Shown: positions 44,889 through 52,582 of the stretch, one piece after another
Layout: the number at the start of each line of letters is the position of its first letter
Numbering within the stretch: the first letter of the stretch is position 1
DNA from: RYN-230 sp963844695
GTDB taxonomy: Bacteria; Actinomycetota; Actinomycetes; Streptosporangiales; Streptosporangiaceae
Direction: 5' to 3'
Length of the DNA stretch: 64,000 nt
Assembly (NCBI GenBank): GCA_963844695.1
Contig: CAWJPL010000037.1
Coordinates: forward strand, 1-64,000
Program-made: the position numbers and the translations under genes
Notes under the pieces: model-generated
The model's database searches: none
What the model was told of the DNA's origin: nothing
What the model saw: only the letters and a program-made list of their open reading frames with translations

Positions 44889-46012
44889 GAGTCGGCATCG
44901 TCTGCCCCTACACCTGGGCGGTGCCCGGCGGGGTACAGCAGCACATCCGGGACCTGGCCGAGGCGCTGATCGGCCTGGGCCACGACGTCTCGGTGATCTC
45001 GCCCGCCGACGACGACACCCCGCTGCCCGGCTACGTGGTGCCCGCCGGCCGGGCCGTCCCGGTGCCCTACAACGGGTCGGTGGCCCGGCTCGCGTTCGGG
45101 TTCCTGTCCGCCAGCCGGGTCCGCCGCTGGGTCAAGGAGGGCGGGTTCGACGTGCTGCACGTGCACGAGCCGGCCGCACCCAGCCTGTCCCTGCTGGCCT
45201 GCTGGGTGGCGGACGGGCCGATCGTGGCCACGGTGCACACCGCCACCACGCGGTCCCGGGTCATGCACGCCTCCGGGCCGGCCCTGCGGACCGCGCTGGA
45301 GAAGGTCAACGGGTGGATCGCGGTCTCCGAGGCCGCGCGCACCACCCTGGTCGAGCACATCGGCGGCGACGCGGTGCTGATCCCGAACGGGGTGACCGTC
45401 AGCCGGTATGAGAAGGCCAGCCCGCTCCCGGGCTGGCCCGGGGAAGGCGGCGCGCTCGGCTTCCTGGGCCGGATGGACGAACCGCGCAAGGGCCTGGACG
45501 TGCTGCTGCGCGCGTTCGCCGAGCTGGGCGCGCAGCGGCCGGGCCTCCGGCTGCTCATCGCCGGGCCAGGCGACACCGACGACGTGCTGGCCAAGGTTCC
45601 CGCGCCGCTGCGCCCGCGGGTCATCCTGCCCGGCCAGGTCAGTGAGGAGGACAAGGCCCGGGTCTACCACTCGGTCAACGTCTTCTGCGCACCGAACACC
45701 GGCGGGGAGAGCTTCGGCATCGTGCTCGCCGAGGCCATGGCGGCCGGGGCGCCCATCGCGGCCAGCGACCTCGACGCCTTCCGGAAGGTGCTGCGGGGCG
45801 GCCGGGCGGGCGAGCTGTTCGAGACCGGTGACCCGGCGGCGCTGGCTGAGGCGGCCGGCCGGCTGCTGGACGACCCGGCCCGGCGGGCCGCACTGTCCGC
45901 GGCGGCCTCGGAGGCGGTCCGGGCCTATGACTGGCCGGTCGTGGCCCGGGACGTGATCCGCGTCTACGAGGCGGTGCGGGCGGCGTCCGGCCAGGTCGGG
46001 GTAGCCACGTGA
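44885..46012 (+). CDS. pimA: Phosphatidylinositol alpha-mannosyltransferase
   Basis: GT4 glycosyltransferase of 375 residues transferring mannose from GDP-mannose to the 2-position of phosphatidylinositol at the inner membrane face. N-terminal signature MRVGIVCPYTWAVPGGVQQH, with the membrane-docking and inositol-binding region after it. FDVLHVHEPAAPSLSLLACW and VATVHTATTRSRVMHASG follow. The C-terminal donor site is LGFLGRMDEPRKGLDVLLRA and the E-x7-E motif GESFGIVLAEAMAAGAPIAA. Order pgsA, acyltransferase, pimA as in mycobacteria and streptomycetes. Confidence 0.93.
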   Translation: MRVGIVCPYTWAVPGGVQQHIRDLAEALIGLGHDVSVISPADDDTPLPGYVVPAGRAVPVPYNGSVARLAFGFLSASRVRRWVKEGGFDVLHVHEPAAPSLSLLACWVADGPIVATVHTATTRSRVMHASGPALRTALEKVNGWIAVSEAARTTLVEHIGGDAVLIPNGVTVSRYEKASPLPGWPGEGGALGFLGRMDEPRKGLDVLLRAFAELGAQRPGLRLLIAGPGDTDDVLAKVPAPLRPRVILPGQVSEEDKARVYHSVNVFCAPNTGGESFGIVLAEAMAAGAPIAASDLDAFRKVLRGGRAGELFETGDPAALAEAAGRLLDDPARRAALSAAASEAVRAYDWPVVARDVIRVYEAVRAASGQVGVAT

Positions 46013-46036
46013 CCGGGGCCCGGGGGTGAGTGGCCC

Positions 46037-46600
46037 ATGCTGATCGACGTCATCCTCATCGCCGTGGCGGCGGTGCTCGTGGGGGTGTACGTGTCCTGGC
46101 GTGCGGGCCGCCTCGACCGGCTGCACGCGCGGGTGGACGGGGCCCGGGCGGCGCTCGACGCGGCGCTGGTCCGGCGCAGCTCGGTCGCGCTGGAACTAGC
46201 CGCCTGCGGCCTGCTCGACCCGGCCACCAGCCTGCTGCTGGCCGGGGCGGCGCACGACGCGCGGGCCGCCGGTGAGCCGAACGAGCTCGCCGAGAGCGAC
46301 CTGACCCGGGCCCTGCGGGCCGTGCTCAGCCAGCCTGACTTCCGGTCCTGCATGGACGGCCAGGGCAGCGTCGACGAACTGCTCGACGAGCTGGAGTCCG
46401 CCGCGAACCAGGTGTTCCTGGCCCGCAAGTTCTACAACGACGCGGTCGCCGCGACCCAGGCGGCGCGGCGGCGCTGGCTGGCCCGGGTGCTCGGGCTGGC
46501 CGGGGGAGCGCCACTGCCGGCCTTCTTCGAGATGGATGACTCGCTGGTCGTCGCCACGGCCGAGGCCGGCGGCTCCGACATGCCCCATTTGACCAGCTGA
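46037..46600 (+). CDS. LemA-like membrane-anchored helical protein
   Basis: Protein of 187 residues. One N-terminal membrane helix, DVILIAVAAVLVGVYVSW (residues 4-21), then a helical domain. RLHARVDGARAALDAALVRR and AANQVFLARKFYNDAVAATQ match the first and last helices of LemA proteins, in which a Tyr-Asn pair in xYND is typical. LemA function is uncertain. A protein of this kind often follows pimA in actinobacteria. It lies 24 bp after pimA and before the promoter of pdxS. Confidence 0.7.
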   Translation: MLIDVILIAVAAVLVGVYVSWRAGRLDRLHARVDGARAALDAALVRRSSVALELAACGLLDPATSLLLAGAAHDARAAGEPNELAESDLTRALRAVLSQPDFRSCMDGQGSVDELLDELESAANQVFLARKFYNDAVAATQAARRRWLARVLGLAGGAPLPAFFEMDDSLVVATAEAGGSDMPHLTS

Positions 46601-46615
46601 CCGAGCGCCTACCAT
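46589..46615 (+). promoter_or_regulatory. Putative pdxS promoter
   Basis: TTGACC (46589-46594), 15-nt spacer, TACCAT (46610-46615), about 40 nt before GTG 46655. The spacer is short but both hexamers are good for this genome. Confidence 0.4.
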
Positions 46616-46654
46616 GGACGTAACTCAACTCTCCCGATCCGAATGAGGTCCACC

Positions 46655-47593
46655 GTGTCACGCAGTACCGCATCCAGCTCCGCAAGCCCCACCGCGACGG
46701 AGGCCGCAGCCACGCAGACGGGCACCGCCCGGGTCAAGCGCGGCATGGCGGACATGCTCAAGGGCGGCGTGATCATGGACGTGGTGACGCCGGACCAGGC
46801 CAAGATCGCCGAGGACGCCGGGGCCGTCGCGGTGATGGCGCTGGAACGGGTCCCGGCCGACATCCGCGCCCAGGGCGGCGTGGCCCGGATGAGCGACCCC
46901 GACATGATCGACGGGATCATCGCGGCGGTGTCCATCCCGGTCATGGCCAAGTGCCGGATCGGGCACTTCGCCGAGGCGCAGGTCCTCCAGGCCATCGGGG
47001 TGGACTACATCGACGAGTCCGAGGTGCTGACCCCGGCCGACGAAGCCCACCACGTGGACAAGTGGGACTTCACCGTGCCGTTCGTGTGCGGCGCCACCAA
47101 CCTGGGCGAGGCGCTCCGGCGGCTGGCCGAGGGCGCGGCCATGATCAGGTCGAAGGGGGAGGCGGGCACCGGCAACGTGGTCGAGGCCACCCGGCACATG
47201 CGCTCCATCTCCGGCGCCATCCGCGGCCTGGGCACGCTGCGGGACGAGGAACTCTACGCGGCCGCCAAGGACCTGCAGGCTCCTTACGACCTGGTCGCCG
47301 AGGTCGCCCGGCTGGGCAAGCTGCCCGTCGTGCTGTTCACCGCGGGCGGCATCGCCACCCCCGCGGACGCCGCGATGATGATGCAGCTGGGCGCCGAGGG
47401 GGTCTTCGTCGGCTCAGGGATCTTCAAGTCCGGCGACCCGGCCGCCCGGGCGGCGGCGATCGTGAAGGCCACCACCTTCCACGACGACCCCGACGTCGTG
47501 GCCAAGGTGTCCCGCGGGCTCGGTGAGCCCATGGTCGGGATCAGCACCGACACCCTGCCCCCCGCTGACCGTTACGCCAGCCGCGGCTGGTGA
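46655..47593 (+). CDS. pdxS: Pyridoxal 5'-phosphate synthase lyase subunit PdxS
   Basis: With PdxT forms PLP from ribose 5-phosphate, glyceraldehyde 3-phosphate and ammonia. TIM barrel of about 312 residues. GMADMLKGGVIMDVVTPDQA carries the first Asp/Lys region; MALERVPADIRAQGGVARMS, VDYIDESEVLTPADEAHHVD and GEAGTGNVVEATRHMRSI are near-invariant, and VVLFTAGGIATPADAAMMMQ holds the phosphate site. GTG 46655 with GAGG upstream is chosen; in-frame ATG 46643 is an alternative. pdxT lies 1 kb downstream, separated by the Clp-N gene. Confidence 0.95.
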   Translation: MSRSTASSSASPTATEAAATQTGTARVKRGMADMLKGGVIMDVVTPDQAKIAEDAGAVAVMALERVPADIRAQGGVARMSDPDMIDGIIAAVSIPVMAKCRIGHFAEAQVLQAIGVDYIDESEVLTPADEAHHVDKWDFTVPFVCGATNLGEALRRLAEGAAMIRSKGEAGTGNVVEATRHMRSISGAIRGLGTLRDEELYAAAKDLQAPYDLVAEVARLGKLPVVLFTAGGIATPADAAMMMQLGAEGVFVGSGIFKSGDPAARAAAIVKATTFHDDPDVVAKVSRGLGEPMVGISTDTLPPADRYASRGW

Positions 47594-47603
47594 CTGAGCG
47601 GCC

Positions 47604-47645
47604 TGCCCCGTCCGGCGCTGGCGCGGCGCCCGCGCTGACGGGGCA
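47604..47645 (+). terminator. Hairpin after pdxS
   Basis: TGCCCCGTC pairs with GACGGGGCA (9 bp) enclosing a second stem GGCGC/GCGCC. It starts 11 nt after the pdxS stop. No T tract. Confidence 0.5.
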
Positions 47646-47704
47646 CCTTCGCTCCCGGCTTTTACGCACCGTCTTCACCCACCCACTGGGGAGGGGAGCG
47701 GGAG

Positions 47705-48433
47705 ATGTTCGAGAAGTTCACTGACCGGGCTCGCCGGGTCGTCGTCCTGGCCCAGGAAGAAGCCCGGATGCTCAACCACGACTACATCGGTACCGAGCAC
47801 CTGCTGCTCGGCCTGGTCCACGAGGGTGCCGGCGTCGCGGTCGGGGCGCTGGAATCCCTCGGCGTCAGCCTGGACGACGTACGGCGTGACGTCGAGGAGA
47901 TGATCGGCCGGGGCCAGCACGAGCTGTCCGGGCATATCCCGTTCACGCCGCGGGCCAAGAAGGTGCTCGAGCTCTCCCTGCGCGAGTCCCAGCAGCTCGG
48001 GGCCGACTACATCGGCACCGAGCACATCCTGCTCGGCCTCATCCGCGAGGGTGAGGGCGTGGCGGCCCAGGTGCTGGTCAAGCTGGGCGCGGACCTGAAC
48101 CGGGTCCGTCAGCAGGTCCTCCGGATCCTCGGCGAGCGGACGCCCGGGGAGGCCGGTGAGCCCGAGGCCGGCGGCCCGCGGGAGGCGGCCGCGGGCGGCC
48201 TGGCCGGGAGCGAGCCCGGGGTGCGCATCGTGGGCTCGCCCGCCCAGATAGCGGAGATCCTCGCGCGGCTGCGCTCGATGGACGCGAGGCTGGCCGCCGT
48301 GGAGCGGCACCTGGGCCTGGGGGCGCGAGAGCCCGGACGGGCCGCGGGACAGCAGTCCGTCCCGCGGCCCGGACCCGCCGCCCCGCCGCCGGACGAAGGC
48401 CCCGCCGCCGGGGCGGGTCCCCAGGCCGGCTGA
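47705..48433 (+). CDS. Stand-alone Clp N-terminal repeat protein (ClpC N-domain-like)
   Basis: Protein of 242 residues consisting of a double Clp-N domain (residues 1-145) and a Pro/Ala/Gly-rich tail; no AAA+ module, Walker motifs or tripeptide pore are present. Repeat 1 is MFEKFTDRARRVVVLAQEEA then NHDYIGTEHLLLGLVHEGAG. Repeat 2 is FTPRAKKVLELSLRESQQLG then DYIGTEHILLGLIREGEG. This is nearly the N-domain of actinobacterial ClpC1, which binds adaptors and substrates. A short helix VGSPAQIAEILARLRSMDAR lies in the tail. In mycobacteria a Clp-N-only protein, ClpC2, is reported to act as a decoy for ClpC1-targeting antibiotics; a decoy or adaptor role here is inference. Confidence 0.85.
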   Translation: MFEKFTDRARRVVVLAQEEARMLNHDYIGTEHLLLGLVHEGAGVAVGALESLGVSLDDVRRDVEEMIGRGQHELSGHIPFTPRAKKVLELSLRESQQLGADYIGTEHILLGLIREGEGVAAQVLVKLGADLNRVRQQVLRILGERTPGEAGEPEAGGPREAAAGGLAGSEPGVRIVGSPAQIAEILARLRSMDARLAAVERHLGLGAREPGRAAGQQSVPRPGPAAPPPDEGPAAGAGPQAG

Positions 48434-48516
48434 CCGCACGGGCGCCGCGCGCACGGGCGCAGGCCGTACCGGCGGCAACCGGCCCGGGCGGCGGACGGCG
48501 GGAAGATCCGCCGTGT

Positions 48517-48545
48517 TCTGGGTGTTGCACCCAGACCGCTACGCT
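48517..48545 (+). promoter_or_regulatory. pdxT promoter with perfect 8-bp dyad
   Basis: TCTGGGTG-TTG-CACCCAGA (48517-48535) is a perfect inverted repeat. It is followed 4 nt later by a -10-like TACGCT (48540-48545), about 35 nt before the pdxT ATG. The dyad would lie between -35 and -10, a classical repressor position. It does not match LexA, HspR, HrcA or ClgR boxes as I know them. Confidence 0.55.
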
Positions 48546-48579
48546 CGAAGCAGCCCCACGCTGCCCGGAAGGACCCGCC

Positions 48580-49212
48580 ATGCCCGACCACATCCCCGAT
48601 TCAGGGGAGCCCGCCGCAGCGGGGCCGGCCGTGGGCGTGCTCGCTCTCCAGGGTGACGTGGTCGAGCATTTCCGGGCGCTGGAGTCGGCCGGGGCCCGGC
48701 CGCTGCGGGTCCGCCGGCCGCACGAGCTCGACCAGGTCGACGGGCTGATCATCCCGGGCGGGGAGTCCACCACGATGTGGAAGCTCGCGGTGATCTTCGA
48801 GATGATGGAGCCGCTGCGCAAGCGGATCGGCGGGGGGATGCCCGTCTTCGGGTCGTGCGCTGGCATGATCATGCTGGCCGACCGGCTGCTGGACGGCGTC
48901 GCCGGGCAGGAAACGCTGGGCGGCATCGACATGACCGTGCGGCGCAACGCGTTCGGGCGCCAGGTGGACTCGTTCGAGGCGGACATCCCGATGACCGGGG
49001 TGCCCGGGCCGGCGCTGCGGGCCGTGTTCATCCGGGCGCCGTGGGTCGAGGACACCGGCCCGGACGTCGAGATACTCGGGGCTGCCCCGGGCACCGGTAG
49101 GATCGTCGCGGTCCGCCAGGGCCCGGCGCTGGCCACCGCCTTCCACCCCGAGCTGACCGGCGACCCGCGGGTGCACAAGCTTTTCGTTGACATGGTGAGG
49201 GATCGGATATGA
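48580..49212 (+). CDS. pdxT: Pyridoxal 5'-phosphate synthase glutaminase subunit PdxT
   Basis: Class I glutaminase delivering ammonia to PdxS. 210 residues. VGVLALQGDVVEHFRALESA and IIPGGESTTMWKLAVIFEMM form the oxyanion hole. The nucleophile Cys is in MPVFGSCAGMIMLADRLLDG, and the His-Glu pair is in LATAFHPELTGDPRVHKLFV. The PLP-synthase partner pdxS is 1 kb upstream. GGAAGGA precedes the ATG. The stop overlaps the yebC start (ATGA). Confidence 0.94.
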   Translation: MPDHIPDSGEPAAAGPAVGVLALQGDVVEHFRALESAGARPLRVRRPHELDQVDGLIIPGGESTTMWKLAVIFEMMEPLRKRIGGGMPVFGSCAGMIMLADRLLDGVAGQETLGGIDMTVRRNAFGRQVDSFEADIPMTGVPGPALRAVFIRAPWVEDTGPDVEILGAAPGTGRIVAVRQGPALATAFHPELTGDPRVHKLFVDMVRDRI

Positions 49213-49961
49213 GCGGCCACTCCAAGTGGGCCACGACCAAGCACAAGAAGGCGGTCATCGACGCCAGGCGGGGCAAGCTCTTCGCCAAGCTGATCAAGAA
49301 CGTCGAGGTGGCGGCCCGGACCGGGGGCGCGGACCCGGCCGGCAACCCCACCTTGTTCGACGCGGTGCAGAAGGCCAAGAAGAGCTCGGTACCGAACGAG
49401 AACATCGACCGGGCGGTCCGGCGCGGGGCCGGCCTGGAAGCGGGCGGCGCCGCCTACGAGAACATCGCCTACGAGGGGTACGCGCCCGGCGGGGTCGCGG
49501 TGCTCGTGGAGTGCCTGACCGACAACCGGAACCGGGCCGCCGCCGACGTACGGACCGCGCTCACCCGCAACGGCGGGTCCATGGCCGACCCCGGCTCGGT
49601 GTCCTACCTGTTCCACCGCAAGGGCGTGGTGATCGTGCCCAAGGCCGACGGGGCCAGCGAGGACGACGTGCTCATCGCGGTGCTCGACGCGGGCGCCGAG
49701 GAGGTCAACGACCTGGGCGAGTCGTTCGAGGTGATCAGCGAGCCGACCGACCTGATCGCGGTCCGCAGCGCGCTGCAGCAGGCCGGGATCGAGTACGACT
49801 CCGCCGAGGCGGCGTTCCTGCCCACCGTCGAGGTGGAGCTGGACGAAGAGCAGGCCCGGCGGGTCTTCCGGCTGATCGAGGCGGTGGAGGACTCCGACGA
49901 CGTCCAGGACGTCTACGCGAACTACTCGGTAGCCGACGACATCATGGAGAAGCTCGGCTGA
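49209..49961 (+). CDS. yebC: YebC/PmpR-family transcriptional regulator
   Basis: Cytoplasmic protein of 250 residues. The start MSGHSKWATTKHKKAVIDAR is the YebC hallmark, followed by GKLFAKLIKNVEVAARTGGA and ENIAYEGYAPGGVAVLVECL, GSVSYLFHRKGVVIVPKADG and DDVQDVYANYSV near the end. YebC proteins act as transcription regulators, and some have recently been linked to translation of proline-rich stretches. Usual neighbours pdxT and ruvC are present, but an Eis-like acetyltransferase is inserted before ruvC. Confidence 0.94.
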   Translation: MSGHSKWATTKHKKAVIDARRGKLFAKLIKNVEVAARTGGADPAGNPTLFDAVQKAKKSSVPNENIDRAVRRGAGLEAGGAAYENIAYEGYAPGGVAVLVECLTDNRNRAAADVRTALTRNGGSMADPGSVSYLFHRKGVVIVPKADGASEDDVLIAVLDAGAEEVNDLGESFEVISEPTDLIAVRSALQQAGIEYDSAEAAFLPTVEVELDEEQARRVFRLIEAVEDSDDVQDVYANYSVADDIMEKLG

Positions 49962-49964
49962 CGC

Positions 49965-51233
49965 GTGGACATCAGGGAACTGGGCCCCGCTGACGACTCC
50001 GGCGCGCTACTGGACCTGAGCGTCCGGGCCTTCGGGCCCATCGCCGGGCCGGACCGGGCGCGCTGGCAGGAAAACGCCGAGTCCGCCATCGCGGCCCGGC
50101 AGTGCCTGGGCGTGTTCGACGGCCGGCAACTGGTGGCCGCCGCCCGCTACCACGACATGGTCCAGTGGTGGCATGGCCAGCCGGTACCGATGGCCGGGGT
50201 GGCCAGCGTCACGGTGGCGCCCGAGGAACGCGGGCGCGGCACCGGGCGGGCCCTGATGCGCGCCCTGCTCGCGCTGATCGGGGAGCGCGGTTTCCCGATC
50301 TCCACGCTGTACCCTGCCACCCTCGCGCTGTACCGGTCCCTGGGCTGGGAGATCGCGGGCGGGCTGAGCCAGGTGAAGATCCCGGCTCGCTCGCTGCGCT
50401 CGCTGGTCGCCCCCGACGCGTCCCTGCTCCGGCCGGCCCTGGGAACAGCCGCACCGCCCGCCGCCCCGGACACGCGGATGCGCCGGTGCGGGCCCCGCGA
50501 CAGCGCCGACGTGCTCGCCACCGTCGGCCGCGTGCACCAGGCCCTGCGTGACTGCGGCCCGAACACCACGGACGAGGCGGCCACGGCCCGCTGGCTCAGC
50601 GACGAGCAGCGCTTCGCCTACCTGGCGCCGGACGGGTTCCTTTCCTACCGCTGGCAGCACGGCAACGACGAACTCCGGGTGGAGCGGGTCATCGCCGGCT
50701 CGGCCGCGGCCACCCGGGCCATCTGGGGCGTCGTGGCCTCGCATTCCTCCATCGCCAGCACGGTCCAGGCCACCGTCGGTCCCGCCGACCCGGTGCAGTG
50801 GCTGACCACCGACCCGGACGTGAGCCAGGCCGGGCGGACGGCCTGGATGCTCCGGGTGGTGGACGCGGCCGGGGCCGTGGCCGGCCGGGGCTTCCCGCCC
50901 GGGGTCGAGGTCAGCGCGGTGCTCCGGCTGGCCGACCCGGACCGGCCGGCCCACGACGGCTGGTGGACGCTGGACGTGGGCGGCAGCAAGGGCGTCCTCA
51001 CCCCGGCCGGGCCGGGACCCGGCCGGTCTGCACCAGCTGGCCCCGGGCCGGGCGGCACGAGCCAGGATCCCGCCGCGCTGACCCTGGGACCGCGCGGGTT
51101 CGCCGCGCTGTACGGGGGGACGCCGCTGGCCACCCTGCGCCGGGCCGGGCTGGCGGCCGGTGGTGACCCCGGCGCCGACGCCGCGCTGGACGCCGCGTTC
51201 GGGGCCGACCCGTTCATGCTCGAATTCTTCTGA
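49965..51233 (+). CDS. Eis-like GNAT N-acetyltransferase
   Basis: Protein of 422 residues with two tandem GNAT-like domains and a C-terminal sterol-carrier-like domain, as in mycobacterial Eis. The acetyl-CoA site is GVASVTVAPEERGRGTGRAL in domain 1. LYPATLALYRSLGWEIAGGL holds the Tyr that serves as general acid in Eis. The protein ends EFF with a terminal Phe, whose carboxylate is the base in Eis. Eis enzymes acetylate amines of aminoglycosides and other substrates and form hexamers. GTG start 3 nt after yebC. A Gly/Pro-rich insertion (PAGPGPGRSAPAGPGPGG) precedes the last segment. Natural substrate unknown. Confidence 0.87.
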   Translation: MDIRELGPADDSGALLDLSVRAFGPIAGPDRARWQENAESAIAARQCLGVFDGRQLVAAARYHDMVQWWHGQPVPMAGVASVTVAPEERGRGTGRALMRALLALIGERGFPISTLYPATLALYRSLGWEIAGGLSQVKIPARSLRSLVAPDASLLRPALGTAAPPAAPDTRMRRCGPRDSADVLATVGRVHQALRDCGPNTTDEAATARWLSDEQRFAYLAPDGFLSYRWQHGNDELRVERVIAGSAAATRAIWGVVASHSSIASTVQATVGPADPVQWLTTDPDVSQAGRTAWMLRVVDAAGAVAGRGFPPGVEVSAVLRLADPDRPAHDGWWTLDVGGSKGVLTPAGPGPGRSAPAGPGPGGTSQDPAALTLGPRGFAALYGGTPLATLRRAGLAAGGDPGADAALDAAFGADPFMLEFF

Positions 51234-51306
51234 GCCGCCGTTCTTCTGGCCCGGCGGGAATGACGACACGCCGGGCCTGCTGAGCGCGCCGGGCGATCCG
51301 GGCCGG

Positions 51307-51336
51307 TAAGGTCAGACCCGACCGAACACGTGTTCG
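51307..51336 (+). promoter_or_regulatory. ruvC promoter with LexA (SOS) box
   Basis: CGAAC-ACGT-GTTCG (51323-51336) is a perfect palindrome and fits the actinobacterial LexA consensus TCGAAC-N4-GTTCGA except for the outermost base on each side. It lies 41 bp before ATG 51378 and just downstream of a TAAGGT -10-like hexamer (51307-51312). ruvCAB is a known SOS operon. Confidence 0.8.
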
Positions 51337-51377
51337 TGAGAGCCCGGATCGGCCGGGTCGGCCGGGATGGAGCGCAA

Positions 51378-51932
51378 ATGCGGGTGCTCGGCGTCGATCC
51401 GGGACTGACCCGGTGCGGGCTTGGCGTGGTGGAGGGTGTCGCCGGCCGGCCGCCTGGCCTGGTCGCCGCGGGCGTGGCGCGGACCCCGCCCACCGCGGAC
51501 ATCGCGGCCCGGCTGCTGGCCCTGGAAGCGGAGATCGACTCCTGGCTGGCCGAGCACCACCCGGACGCGGTGGCCGTGGAGCGCGTGTTCAGCCAGCACA
51601 ACGTGCGGACGGTGATGGGTACCGCGCAGGCGGGCGCGGTGGCGGTCCTGTGCGCGGCGCGGCGCGGCCTGCCGGTCGCGCTGCACACACCGAGCGAGGT
51701 GAAGGCCGCGGTGACCGGGAGCGGGCGGGCGGACAAGGCCCAGGTGACGACGATGGTGATGCGGCTGCTCCGGCTGGACGACCCGCCCAAGCCCGCCGAC
51801 ACCGCGGACGCCCTGGCCCTGGCCATCTGCCATCTGTGGCGCGGCCCGCAGACCCGGCTGGTATCCGCCGCGCTCGCCGCCCGCCAGGCGGCTCCCGCTC
51901 CGCGCCGTACGCCCGCAGGAGGCCTCCGGTGA
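51378..51932 (+). CDS. ruvC: Crossover junction endodeoxyribonuclease RuvC
   Basis: Resolves Holliday junctions by paired nicks. 184 residues, RNase H fold. The acidic residues are in MRVLGVDPGLTRCGLGVVEG (Asp7), AVAVERVFSQHNVRTVMGTA (Glu) and PADTADALALAICHLWRG (the final Asp pair). ATG 51378, with GGAG upstream, is chosen over GTG 51330, which would lie inside the LexA box. The stop overlaps ruvA (GTGA). Confidence 0.95.
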   Translation: MRVLGVDPGLTRCGLGVVEGVAGRPPGLVAAGVARTPPTADIAARLLALEAEIDSWLAEHHPDAVAVERVFSQHNVRTVMGTAQAGAVAVLCAARRGLPVALHTPSEVKAAVTGSGRADKAQVTTMVMRLLRLDDPPKPADTADALALAICHLWRGPQTRLVSAALAARQAAPAPRRTPAGGLR

Positions 51933-52582
51933 TTGCCCATCTGGACGGACTGGTCTGTGCCATCGCCCCGGAGGGGGCGGTGATCGAGGTCGGCGGGGTG
52001 GGGCTGCTGGTCCAGGCCACGCCCGGCACGCTGGCCGCGCTGCGCACCGGCGAGCGGGCCCGGGTCGCCACCTCCCTGGTGGTCCGGGAGGACGCGCTGA
52101 CCTTGTACGGGTTCGCCAGTGACGACGAGCGGGACGTGTTCGAGCTGGTGCAGACGGCCAGCGGGATAGGACCGCGGCTCGCGCTGGCCATGCTGGCCTC
52201 GTTCAGCCCGGACGGCCTGCGCCAGGCCATCGCCGCGGAGGACGTGGCCGCGCTGACCCGGGTGCCGGGCATCGGCCGCAAGGGCGCGCAGCGGATCGTG
52301 CTGGAACTGGCCGGGCGGCTGGGCTCGCCCGCCGCCCCGGCCGGGGTCATGGGGCCGCCGCCCGGGACCGGCCCGGCCGCCGGCGGCGCCGCGCTCTGGC
52401 GTGATCAGGTCCGCGCTGGCCTGGTCAACCTGGGCTGGTCCGCCCGGGACGCCGAGGAGGCCATCGCCGCGGTCGCCGCCGACCTGGCCGTCAGCCCGGC
52501 CGGGACGGGCGGGCCGGACGGGGCCGCAGTGGACGTGTCCGTCGCGCTGCGGGCCGCGCTGCGCAAGCTGAGCCGCACATGA
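51929..52582 (+). CDS. ruvA: Holliday junction branch migration protein RuvA
   Basis: DNA-binding tetramer that targets RuvB to junctions. 217 residues. N-terminal OB domain IAHLDGLVCAIAPEGAVIEV. Helix-hairpin-helix motifs: LVQTASGIGPRLALAMLASF and VAALTRVPGIGRKGAQRIVL. After a Gly/Pro/Ala linker comes the C-terminal RuvB-binding domain AGLVNLGWSARDAEEAIAAV. GTG start with CAGGAGG upstream; overlaps ruvC and ruvB by 4 bases each. Confidence 0.94.
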   Translation: MIAHLDGLVCAIAPEGAVIEVGGVGLLVQATPGTLAALRTGERARVATSLVVREDALTLYGFASDDERDVFELVQTASGIGPRLALAMLASFSPDGLRQAIAAEDVAALTRVPGIGRKGAQRIVLELAGRLGSPAAPAGVMGPPPGTGPAAGGAALWRDQVRAGLVNLGWSARDAEEAIAAVAADLAVSPAGTGGPDGAAVDVSVALRAALRKLSRT

